The notes under the pieces: model-generated
Databases searched by the model: none
Told to the model about the DNA's origin: nothing
What the model saw: only the letters and a program-made list of their open reading frames with translations
Translations under genes and position numbers: made by a program
Shown here: piece by piece, positions 1 to 11,500 of the stretch
How positions within the stretch are numbered: the first letter of the stretch is position 1
How the letters are laid out: every line of letters begins with the position of its first letter
Source: Sphaeroforma arctica JP610
Taxonomy: Eukaryota; Opisthokonta; Ichthyosporea; Ichthyophonida
Length of the DNA stretch: 34,946 nt
Reading direction: 5' to 3'
Assembly (NCBI RefSeq): GCF_001186125.1
Contig: NW_014040542.1
Coordinates: 85,830-120,775, forward strand

Positions 1-1
1 G

Positions 2-3000
2 CCGCCGTCCCTGCTGGTGGACCACAGGTGCTCGCCCAAGAGCCTGCCACGGGTTACAAAGCATATATTCACGAACCACACAGACGAGGTGTGGTTTGTG
101 AAGTTCTCGAACAGTGGGGAGTACTTGGCCGCCGCATCGAAGGATCAGACCGTGTGCATATGGGAGGTTGCGACGTACGCGCTCAAGCACACGCTCCGAG
201 GACATAGTATGCCCATCTCATTTGTGAGCTGGAGCTGGGATGATAAGCTCTTGCTGACGTGCAGGTATGGTGTCGTAATTGGTGTTAGGGGTTCTAGGGT
301 TATGGTATCGTAGATAGTGTGGCTGTTTGCCCTGTTCAAAGCGTATGTCCTTGAAAAATGGGGTAGGAATTGTTGAGCGAATACTCACACTTTTCTGTCC
401 CAGAGACCTTGTACGCAGTGTATAGAAATAGCCCGACGAAATACTGCAGTATACTAGACTAGGGGATATGGTTGTTGGTATATACGAGACATGCTACACC
501 AGTGCATACTCAGTGAGTGAACCAGCAAGAAGTGTTACCAACGGGCAATTTATGCTGAGTGGTAGTCTCACAACCTCCTGCTATCACTTATCACTGCGAT
601 TGGAGTGGCCAAGATATAGTCTATATCCACAAGCACACCCTGGGTTGAGTCGACCACCTTATTATTGCTACCAGGCACGGTGTGTTGATATGGGCCCTTT
701 AAAGACATAATTTAATCATAACTTAGTGATAAAACTAAATTAATGTCCGTGTGAGATGAATTGATATCATGTCCAACACTTCCTACGCTTTTTGGTAATC
801 ACGCCAATATAAACTAGCTATCAATGCCATCAACAGAGTTGTTATTCCCGTAAATACTGCTCCAGTTAATGAATATATGCAATGTTGCAGCATCTTTATA
901 TTTTTACATCACTGAGGGCAAAACTAATCTTGCTGCGTTCGCATATCATCTGATTCTTGAATTAAAGCATGCCAATTTTCTGTTTCAGCAACGACAAGTC
1001 TGTCAGGATGTGGGATCTGGAGAAAGAAAAGGAAGGGGGAACGTTGCTATTAGATATACAGGAACACACACAGAGCGTTACCAGCTGTGCATGGAGTCCA
1101 AAGAAAGACTTCTTCATAAGCGCTGGACTCGATCAGGTGAGGTGTCGCACTTTTTTATTTGTATTGTGCCTTGAAAGGTATGGGCTAGTGGTGATTTGCA
1201 GTGCTTTATCCGGCAAGTTATCATCAATTTTTTTTCAGCTGGGCATTCGGTTATGGAAAAATATTCGGATGCAAGCGTAGTCTGAGGACGTGAAGTTCTG
1301 TATCTCATGGATCGTATTTTCTCCAATAGCGATTCCCCTTGCTGACATGTGGGTATCTGTGTGCTGTGATTCGATTATGTTGTGTACCGCTGCGTGTGCT
1401 ATGGGCTTATGCGATCGGCTGTGCCAGTGTATGGTAAGGCGTAGCTTAACTGCAATATTTTTAGGCGCTTCCAGTTGTGGTGCGACTCATTTTGAAATTC
1501 CCGGTCGCTCGCACAGCAGAGGGTAGCATACGCCTCTCTGTTAATCATTCTGATATTCATTTGATCATATGTATATTAGTAGCTCTATACATTTTTGCTC
1601 ACATAAAACTTCCGGTGGCTATGTAAACACAGCTGATGTGTGTATGGGATATGTCAGGTAATAAGCTGCACAGCTGGGAGGGCGTAAGAATCAATGATCT
1701 GTCGGTGACCCGTGATGGCAAGTACTTAGTGGGCATTTGCCATGAGAAGAAGATCCGTATCTACGACATGAAGACTTTTGCGGAGGAACAAATCCAGGAG
1801 AACGATTCTATCACCTCCCTGAGTGTTTCGGCAGATAGCAAATTCCTTCTGGTTAATCTATCATCTCAGGTGTGTGTATCTACACCGGTTGGGGCCTATC
1901 GCAATGATTTTTTCCCAGCACTGGAGAGAATAAACTAGGAGTTTGTGCGTGTGTGTTGCGTGTGTTGCGTGTTTTTGTTTCGTGGCTGTAAATATCTCAG
2001 CGCGTGTGAATATGTGCGGGAGTATCTCAGCGTGGGTATTGGGTATAATTTCAGTCTGGCCTGGTCTTGTAAGTGATATTCTACATAAGTCAACCGATGC
2101 AGTTAAGTTTGTTCTTAGTTTGGCAATGGGTCACACCAACTCACACATTTGTCTAGTCATAGGATGCTCTCTCGATCCTGGTTGACCGTCAATAAGGAAT
2201 GATGGAGGTCTGCATAGCACTCTTAAAGAATGAAATTACGCATGATCAAGAAGATAGCTTTCCTGTCTGTCGATTCCGGCACCAGCGTATACTGGTAAGA
2301 GGTTGAAGGTCGATTAATACATCCGCAACACTAAGACATATCACACGTTTGCGTCTTGTTGCAGGAGATTCACCTCTGGAACCTAGACGAACGGCGCCTG
2401 ATTACCAAGTACTATGGCCAGAAGCAGGGGAAATTTGTTATTCGCTCGTGTTTTGGCGGCCACAACGACGCGTTTGTCATCAGCGGAAGTGAAGATTATA
2501 ACATATACATGTGGCATCGGAATTCCGCCGAGTTGCTGGATGTGCTGGAAGGACATTTGGGTACAGTCAACAGGTGAGTCATTCGGGGTTGCGTAGGCCA
2601 TGTATCTTGGCAGATCCGAGGCTAATGGCTCAGCCGTGTTCTGACCATACTATGACTATGGGTATACATAGACGCATATTGAGGATGAAAATTGACGAAG
2701 GATAGCGTATCCAATATCCTATATAACCGTTAACAGCCAATCGCTGAGTTATGAGAGAATTTGTTCCATAAGCTAGTATCGATGCAACCACTCTCTATCA
2801 ATTCTTAATTAATTTATGGTGGAAATGTGTTATATGTAAAACACCTGCGTGCTCACGAGCCGAGCTCTTGGTGTATACAAGATGTATCCTGGTATTGATG
2901 CCGTTAGGGTATAAACCTATCCTCGAGGTGCTGACAGATTTACATTTACTTACCGACACTTTGGTTTTCAATATCCCGCATTTTCTTTACGCGACCTGGT

Positions 3001-3186
3001 TTTTAATTTTCAACACTTCCTACTCACACCCACGATCTATTTTTTCCTGTCGCACTGTCTACCACTGGCTGTGGTATTCTCAGTGTCACGTGGTCACCGA
3101 CGAATCCGCGGCTCTTTGCGTCTTGCAGCGATGACAAGACTGTACGCCTGTGGGGTGTCGATGACAATCCTTCCGGCACCTCGTGA
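2..3186 (+). CDS. WDR26: WDR26/Gid7-like WD40 protein, 5' end outside the window
   Basis: Exons 2-264, 989-1136, 1633-1869, 2365-2573 and 3084-3186 join in frame through GT-AG introns and end at TGA 3184-3186. The frame is open to the window edge, so upstream exons (including any LisH/CTLH region) are missing. The product is a run of WD40 blades. It has HTDEVWFVKFSNSGEYLAAA near the start, then HSWEGVRI, then RSCFGGHNDAFVISGSEDYN with YMWH, and finally SCSDDKTVRLWG. This block order and wording match the C-terminal propeller of WDR26/Gid7 as I know it, a subunit of the GID/CTLH E3 ubiquitin ligase. The last exon start at 3084 is chosen because it restores an expected blade (VTWSPTNPRLFAS); an AG at 3127-3128 would delete it. 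Exon phases are 2, 0, 0 and 2. The protein ends soon after the last blade (VDDNPSGTS). Family assignment is strong; the role is inferred from the family. Confidence 0.9.
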
Positions 3187-4282
3187 TTGATTACCGGGTG
3201 CTTTCTTCTGCTTCTGCGTACAAACGTGATGCTACTTAATTGCCGTTTGAGAAGTTCATGCTGGGGTACACACTGCACAGCCTTGCGCCAGCATCGATCA
3301 TTATCGCGTTCACAAGGTGGTATTCTTGCAGTGTGGGGAGTGTACGATATACGACGCTCGGAAGGTACATGTGTGATGCGCGTCTCCCCTTTGCCTATCA
3401 AGCACATACCTACATCGTATAGAGTGCACTTTTATACGCGCGTAGTCATTATAATCTATGGGGCTATGGAGCTGGCGTATGCATTCTTCACCGACATACC
3501 TCGGGCAAATATGTTTTCGCATGGAGAGCCGATCCAGCCATGTACATTGGCACACAGGCGAACGGTGCATGATGACAATGTAGGAATGGTAGGAGCCAAA
3601 GACTGTCTGTTGGGCTGTTGTGCCTGGAAGACATGGCGAATATGTCGACAGTTTGGGCTAAACGGAGGCTTCAATGGACAGACAAAGAAATCAGAGACTT
3701 CAATGGATAGAAATATCTAAAAGTCAGATTAAAAGGTCTCCAACTCCAGAGGCCGATTGACTGGATACCACAAGGCCACGAATGTGCAAGGAAGCTCGTA
3801 CACAACACGGAGCGGTGTCTCGTCGTAGGAACGTTCGTGACATTGCGCAGTCAAGCCATTATCTAAAGGCATTGCGCAGGCAGAGTGAGTAGGTATTGTC
3901 AGCAAATTTCTGTCAACATCTGCTAAAACTACTACACTTGCAAACGAAACTGGAACGTAGACACGAACAGATCGCGAAGGACCATAGCAGCAGTATACTA
4001 GACGGAACTGCAGGGTTGCAAGCCCCCTGTGCGTACAGCCATGAATAACCATATTAGCATTTAAAATAGTGCAGTTACAAAGCACTCTGGATCTCGTAAT
4101 TTGCGGATTGCTCTGTCATTAAGCATGTACCGCGCAATAGTAGCGTTTTCGAACGTAGTGGTAGCAGGGTTGTCTTAGGAACCAGAGGAAGATTGACACA
4201 GAGAACGATTGCTTAATTGGAACGGAGGCAGAAAAAAATCAATAATAGTTCTTATACACGCACGCATTATATATATATTATA

Positions 4283-4314
<32 letters not shown>

Positions 4315-5293
4315 CATGTCTATATATCAACGTAAGCTTATACAAATTAACTCGTACATAGTACACGGCAAGGAACCAGCTTGTCAGTGTATGTGCGGAT
4401 GGTGTCAAAACGAGTCGATCCCTTATTTCAGGCAGCCAGGAAATTGTATTCACCAAGGATAGCAACCATTTCCGCGAGCTTTCCTCACGGCGTGTAAATA
4501 TCTTGAAAGTAAAGCATTTCACGAGCACATTTGTAAATGGTCGACCAAATACATGCAAACATACAAATTCCGGGTTAAGGCACATTCAGTGTCGCACCAC
4601 CAATTGAGTCCAATCGTATGGGCCACATACTATAACATGCGCAGAATGGAAATAATTTCAGGAGATTTATATTATTTACCTGTAAGGTTAGCATTTTACC
4701 CTAGCCGGATTTATAACACATGATCGTAACCCCGCAGTACGGTTCAGTCTGTCGCGCCACTTGTGCTCCTACTTGTAAATTATTATCGCCTATAAGGCAA
4801 CAAGTACTAGTTCCGAAAAATGGAAATCTCGTGCGCATTTCATGTGCATCTGAAAGATAAAAGACGTGTCGAGACATCTGTTAGATTCTTTATGAGCGTG
4901 TTGATTGTTTATTAGTCACGCGTATCGCAACGGCTATCACCCCTGTTTCTTATTATTGCTATTATATCGCAGCCAGTGCAACTTTTTATCTCGTCGCGTT
5001 TGCACTCGCTGCACGTGCCCTGCACGTGTCAATCCAGCTGATTGTATAGTATACACGGTATAGAGTATATATGTTGTATGCGGGTAGGAGTTCGGCTCTT
5101 CACTCTACTGCTCAGCCCTATCTGTCTCTTATCATACGTCATCGAGCCTTTGTAGTCATCTTGCTTCGCCATTGCCTTCCAATATCTCCAAGGCTACATT
5201 TACGTATACATGGACTATCAAAGGTGATCACATCGTGTAGAAGCTCTCCACACCCGCGCCTCAAAGAGTATCGAGCCGAATAGACGTAGACAT
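3187..5293. other. Intergenic region with no recognisable gene
   Basis: Between the WD40 stop and the GH79 stop I see no conserved protein. Open frames at 3187-3720 (+, 177 codons), 3729-4085 (-, 118 codons), 4175-4585 (-) and 5071-5283 (+) show no family motif. The 3729-4085 frame is the most protein-like in composition, but I recognise nothing in it. The two flanking genes converge here, so both 3' UTRs should lie in this stretch. Confidence 0.6.
4268..4315. repeat. TA dinucleotide microsatellite
   Basis: An almost pure alternating T/A tract interrupted by a TT step and one G, ending in ACAT. It is self-complementary and lies in intergenic DNA. Confidence 0.9.
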
Positions 5294-8263
5294 TTAAGCA
5301 TCGACAGAGTCTACGTTCTGGTTTTCATCCATATCCGCCTGCAACCACTCACGCAATGTCTCCTTCAAGTCCTGCATTTCAGACGAGTCTCCGTCTTGTA
5401 TCTCCAACGGGTCACTCTCACCTTCAGTCGCGTCGTCCAGCTCAGAATCGAAGTAGACCTGCAGCCTCTTCTTCAACTCTTTGACCTTCTCCGAATCACT
5501 TTCTGCGACCACCAGCCGAGTTTTTATACTATCGTCTGATAAAATAGTATCCTGTCTTTCTGAAGTTACCATAAGTGAGTCACAGATCACCACCACGGCA
5601 GTGAGAGGTTCCATATTGATGTGCCAAAGCTTCGTATTATCATTCAGAGTGACGGTTTCCTTATTCAGCGATCCGTATTGTGCCGCTTCATGGTCGAACC
5701 AAATTCCATTTAGATTTGTCGTGAATTGGTCGAACGCGTTGCTGGTAGCCTCGCTTCTCTTCTGCTTTGTCATGCGCTGTACCGCTAGTGTCTTCTGAGA
5801 GGGACAGAAGCTCTTCGGAATCTCAATTTTCATCCACGCGGCGTTTTCAGTAGGATCCTTGTGGATATAGACCAGCGACTGTTTTTCCGTAGCCACGTTC
5901 TGTATGTGGTAGTGCTTGTAGAACGGGCTCACGCCCACGGGGTCTGAGGCATTTGGGGGATTGCCCACGGATGGGCCAATATACGCACTTGGTACTGAAA
6001 TGCGCATCGCGTCCTTGCCACCGTCCAGCAGGCGGTTGAAGAAGTACATCCCACCATAAATGGGGGTTACCCGGAGTCTTTCAAAGTCGGGTTCATCTTT
6101 GTCCTGATAAAGGTACGGTACGTACAAAGGTGCAAAGGAGGAGCCGCACACACCGTGTACGTGACTACGGGTGACATTCCGGCTCGCAAGTTCCAACAGA
6201 TTGTTGAACATCCAAACACCTGCTTCGTAACTTCGGTCTATGCCTCGCAGACCTTTTAGGACGGAGCGGCCGCTGCCTGTAACAGTGTTCCCTTCGCCGT
6301 GCACAAACTCGCCGCCTTTTTCTTCGATTTGGTTAGCCATCTATGTGTGGATGTATCAAAAAAAGAGGACTAGGATTTTGAACGGCAATTCGTGATTGAG
6401 TATGATGTGAATTACTTAATATTAATTCACGAGTCTGTTAACTACTATTGTACAACGACGAGCTCCGAGTGTCCGTTTGAGTGGTACAATGGCAAACTTA
6501 TCGATCTATCGACCCGTCGTCGTGTTTGGAGTTCAGTTCGACCTATCGTGATTTAAAGTTAGCAAACCTATCGACCTATCGTGATTTAGTGTATAAATTT
6601 GTTTGGTTTCTGCGCGCTTCTAAGGAACTTGCAATCTCTACGTAGAAAAAAACCAACAAATATCACCCACCTTGCCAATCCATTCCATTGTATTCCGCGA
6701 CTCATCAGCACCGTCAGTCGGTGGATCAGCCATAAAGGTTTCCATAGACGACCGCACAGAATAGCCAGACATGCCGTACCGATGAAATGCTGTAATCGGC
6801 TTCGAATCGGAGGTGGTCATCTGTGCTTTGTCCATGGCTTCCTTCATTCCATTGTGCATGTTTAAGAGATTGTCGTTCCAATGAGGCCACGTGTTCGTAT
6901 TGGAACCGGCGATAGCTGGGCTCTGCAGTCCCACCTTCTTGAGAACATTGCTTTTACTGAGTGCTGTAAAAGTAACAGTTGTATATTAATTCTCAGGCGA
7001 TGATATAGCTATTACAATAATTTGTATCGTGTAAATGTATCGGCACTGGTAGCTTGTAACTCGTTGCTTGACAAGCTTAATAACAATCCCCACAGGAATA
7101 AATATGTGGCTGCCATAGCACATACCAGGTAACATGACGCCGGTTACTTCCTCCAGATAATCTTTAAAGGCGATTCGTCCGTGTCCTTTGAATTCGTAGT
7201 GAGGTCGTTTCCTGAGTAGGTTGACCTTGTCTTCTTTGTTATCACCCCAGTGGTCTGCGTTAGAATTTCGTGCGTTATATTATTTGTAAATCTCAAAGCT
7301 ATAAGTTTCTTATCATAATTTTTTTTCCAGTTTCTACCAGTGTTTTCAACACACAAAAATATGCACACATGGTGAGTATAGTAGACATACCAGGTTCATT
7401 GCCCATCTCAAGGGCGTGGATCATATCCGTGCCGCCGAATATGTCTACGATCGCTTCCCCAAATTCGACTGCATATTTAGGATCCGGCTCCATCATTGGT
7501 AGTGCCAAGATATACTTGTCACCTGATCTCATGCCGTGGTCTTTTAACGCTATTAGTGTATCATTTTCGATAGCCTTTTCAACGTATACGTAGTCTGGGT
7601 ATTTGTATTTAGAGCTGTATTGCAGAGATATTGAAATGGGAAGAAGGTACCGATTTTAGGGTTTTAGGGTTAATGAATAGTAGCAGCGAGTTCTTCGAAC
7701 ATCGTTACAATAATCAACGCAACAGCCTACAGAGCTATTACCGGCAGATACTAGTGCAGACGTACAGATAAACACATTGTCTAACAAACTTCAGACTTGC
7801 GTTGCTTTCTATCAACAATCACACTCGTATATTTGACTCGCACTTGACTCGCACACGCACAGATATGTTTGGTATTGTCCCTATCTGAGCAACAACCATC
7901 ACTCTACGAGCAACGTACATAAGTAGACCGCTACTGTTGACTTGCTATATATTGACGAGCACGAGATTATCATGATGCACACGGAATTATAAAATGTACC
8001 TACCCCGCATATTCCAGTTTCATTACCGAATTCCCTCCAACACGTATATATGTGGGTCGTTCACCCTTTTCCACCTTGAGCAATTCCAAAAGCTCTTCTA
8101 TTCTCGGCGAAGTTCGATTATTCTCGAACGCAAAGTGTATACTTGAGCTCGAATACTCCATGGAAAGACTGACGAAGTTCGACTGCACCGGTTTAGACAC
8201 CGGCCTCCACAGCGGCGAATCTAACAGGACTTGGTGGCGTATGGGTGTCTGCGGTAGGATCGC
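5294..8263 (-). CDS. GH79-family glycosidase domain (heparanase/beta-glucuronidase type), N-terminal start not found
   Basis: Exons in transcript order are 8263-8004, 7614-7391, 7230-7126, 6963-6671 and 6340-5294. Phases match at every junction and give about 642 residues. N-terminal features are NFVSLSMEYSS and YIRVGGNS, the usual start of the GH79 barrel. The acid/base Glu lies in ALEMGNEPD (codon 7397-7395), spread over the 7391/7230 junction. The nucleophile Glu is best placed in FVHGEGN (codon 6295-6293), followed by a GxW-type helix (YEAGVWMFNNLLELAS) and YGGMYFFNRLL, then a C-terminal beta domain. The tail is acidic (Asp/Glu-rich, last 60 residues). In the family these enzymes cleave glucuronosyl links in proteoglycans or similar glycans. 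The first exon opens at an acceptor (ACACAG) with no in-frame ATG before a TGA at 8308-8306, so it is either spliced to the ADAM exon at 8572 or to an unseen leader. All exons are intact. Substrate is unknown. Confidence 0.85.
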
Positions 8264-8571
8264 CTGTGTAATAGTAGTTTGTATCAGTACATGCAAATTT
8301 GATCGTCAGTTAATGCCGATTATAGCTTCCCTGTCGATTGGTTACTCGCTGTCAACGGTGAATATCCAATAGGTTATCTATGCGGTTGGATATCATAGAA
8401 CGATATGCTATAATAGAAACGGTGTAATAGTACCGGTTTAGGATCTGCAAAATATATGCAGTTTCGTACAGGCTCCAAATTAAATTCGATCTCACAACGC
8501 AGCAACAAGTTCTGGCTGGATTTAAAAAGTGACTTCTCATGTACTACGGTTAACTGCCTACGCTGCCATAC

Positions 8572-11500
8572 CATTTCGCATGTACCCCTGCCGTCGCAAT
8601 GGCCCTTATAATCAGCACAAGGATAGCCACCTTCGAAATAGGCCGATACCGACTTATCACCATCGAAGCAAGCTTTGTCTGTGGTACCGTCGAGCGCACA
8701 ATGGTCCTCGACTGTCTGACAAACACCCTCGTCACTTGGAAATTTGCAGCACATCTGAGATAGATGAGGTGTAGTAAAGAGGCGGGATTAAATCCGTGTC
8801 TGTCCAACTCCGTATGTAAGGTTATTGGGTCCATTCCCTGAGTACATACCGAGTACAAGCGTACTCAATATTCTAGAGTACAAGTACCTACATACGTAGT
8901 GAGTATCCTTTTCTATCGTTATATGGGTGCTCTAGCTATGCAAGGCGAGATGCAATATATCACGACAGAGTGTTCAATAATCGACATGCGAGAGCTCTAG
9001 TCTTACCTGGCACTCATTCTCTTTCTGTGGACAGTCACAAGATTCGGCCCCATCAAACGCCGCACAGAGGTTATTCTCTTTTTTGTTGCCTCCCAGCTCA
9101 TTACCTGAATGGCAGAAATAAACCAAGCGTCAATGCAGGTTGGTCTCCACTGTGCACATACGACAGTGAATCTCGCCGCAAGAAACGGTACAATCTACAG
9201 CTCAGATTCACAATCTAATAATCTACAGCTCAGATTCACAATCTAATAATCTACAGCTCAGATTCACAATCTAATAATCTACAGCTCAGATTCACAATCT
9301 AATAATCTACAGCTCAGTTTCACAATCTAATAAGGTACTATACGAGCGATAGCCACGTACCGCATTTTCCGTCCATACAGATCCATGCATCATACAGCAC
9401 ATTGCCCGCCCCGCACGGCGTAAAATTTTTAACAGGTTTTTGCTCTGGGCATTTCGCGTTATTTCCATTGCAGACAGCCTTGGCCATACAGCCTGTTGCC
9501 TCGGCGCATTGCTGTTCACGGGATTGTGAAGTTCATATGTTCAGAAAACAGAATTCAAACAAGCTGATTATAGTCGGCTAAATTAATGAATCAGCCAGAC
9601 TACGTGTTTTTCCTTAGTGGTCCTTCACAAAGGCACGAATATTCTTATTGTAGCAATGTCGCGCGGCTGAGTCGTTGGAGACCATCTAAGTCATACCGTG
9701 TCTTTCTTGGCGTAGTCGCACGTGTCTGGATCACAACAACCATCATTAGCCGTGCACACAGCATTGTCCGCCAATTCGCATTTATTTGTACAGCACTTCG
9801 TGGCTCCAAAGGTGTCACACTCTTCATCACCCTCCACAATGCCGTTGCCGCACACTTTACTCGGTTCCTCGGTAAGGCAGGAGTCGGCCATCTTGTCAGA
9901 TTCCAGTAATTGATTGATACTGTGCGTTTGAGGTGATTGGAGATGGGTTAGCATTGCTAACGTAGGCCGTGGCAGCAGCCCATGAACGAGTGCAACGAGG
10001 TGCTTTCAGAAGCGAGGCGTCAAATAACATGAGGGTTACATACTTGTCGACAGAGCATGTTGAGAAATCGTCGTTATTTGACGACACTTCATTGAAGGTG
10101 GTGTTCGTCATGATATATCGGTTGTTATTGCTGCCTCCGAGACACGGTCCAGTGTGGAAGGGATCGTGTGAGGCGCCAAAACCATGTCCTGAATAAAGGT
10201 AAGGTTTAGGAATTTATATACGTCAGGAGCACACTTATACATCTCATGCACTTCATCGAACTCTACGATCACAATCCCCTAATAACTGTTTGTTTCACAT
10301 AGGTCTTACCGATTGAATGTGTGGCGGCGATGATCTCAATCGCAAGAGAAACCGGTTGACCGTACATCAGATTAGTGTGCATTCCAGTGTTGAGATTCAG
10401 GCCCTCGCTTGATTGTGAGCTATTCTGTGATGATAAGCGAAATCCGATGAAGTAAGTGCCAACCGGAATTAATTGTGCTCTGAGAATTGGCTACCCGTAA
10501 TCAGATCACCATCCTATCCATCATCATCCTATGTAGTACGATGATGGAAAGTGACCTCCAAACGACAAATGCAGAATGTCCACGGATAAAATATAAACGA
10601 GTGAAGAGAAGGAATACAGGTCGCACAAAGGAAACATACCGCACAAATACCACCGTATATTCCCTCAATCGGAGTTGCCTCGTAGGACTCGCCCAATATG
10701 CCGTGATGTTCACGGTGTGTGAAGAGGTGTGCTAGACAGTAGTCGTCCCAATCCCCTTTGGCAAACTCGGCAAGCAGAGTTGTGGGTGATAGTTGTTCGT
10801 TCCCGACTGTGTTTACATAGGGTGTATAAATATTGTTATTGTTTTTGAATAGCGAAGCGAATTAAAAGATTTTTACCTTCACCTTTAGGTATACAAACTC
10901 TGGACGCAAGGTCGTATGTGATGTACGGCACAGATTTTTCACTTACGTCCGGCGAGTGTCTCCGGATACGAATCTTTTGACGGATAGACATCGATGGGAC
11001 TATTCTTTGACAAAGCTACCCGCACATCGAGCGAGAATGTCGTTTTGCTGAAGATGTTGTCTACTTCAGAGGCAATCTATTGTGAAGAATTGCGAGAGAT
11101 GTTAGGTTTAATATTTCTTAATGAAGATCGTTGTGATCTACATCCGTCCACGAGCACAAAGTTCGGTAAAGGTACAATAAGCGTGAGCCTTCTGCCCAAC
11201 AAGCGCAAATGCAATATAACTCTGAGACACCCAAAACCGCTAATTTGCGTTCTGAGAGCCCGCCTAATTACGAAGGAGTAATACATCTGACTTACCAGGG
11301 ACATGTGTTTGGCTGCTACAGTGTCAGTCGGGAATAGATTGGCGAATGTGTGGTCCGCTACCAGCTTCAGTTGGCACGTGCCTTTGCTCACCTCTCTTCT
11401 TCTACTTTCTTCGCGCCGGTTACGATGCTGTAAAAAAACGGGATATTTCAGTATACCTCAAGTATAGGTTCTTCCTCAAAGAACTTGAATCATCTGTATT

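Noticed and set aside
3187-3720. Plus-strand open frame of 177 codons after the WD40 gene
   Set aside because: It begins at the end of the WD40 stop region, has no recognisable domain, and overlaps other equally long frames on the opposite strand. It most likely lies in a 3' UTR.
3729-4085. Minus-strand open frame of 118 codons
   Set aside because: Its composition is protein-like, but no motif, start context or flanking exon supports it.
7654-7672. Telomere-like TTTTAGGG repeats
   Set aside because: Only about two units inside a GH79/ADAM-region intron; too short to call an interstitial telomere.
8352-8540. Minus-strand frame as a leader exon for GH79
   Set aside because: The one donor that fits phase 0 (GTGAGA) would give MRSHFLNPARTCCCV, which is not a signal peptide and has weak exon context.
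9192-9331. CRISPR-like repeat array
   Set aside because: The 28-bp units are directly adjacent with no spacers, and the setting is a eukaryotic intron.
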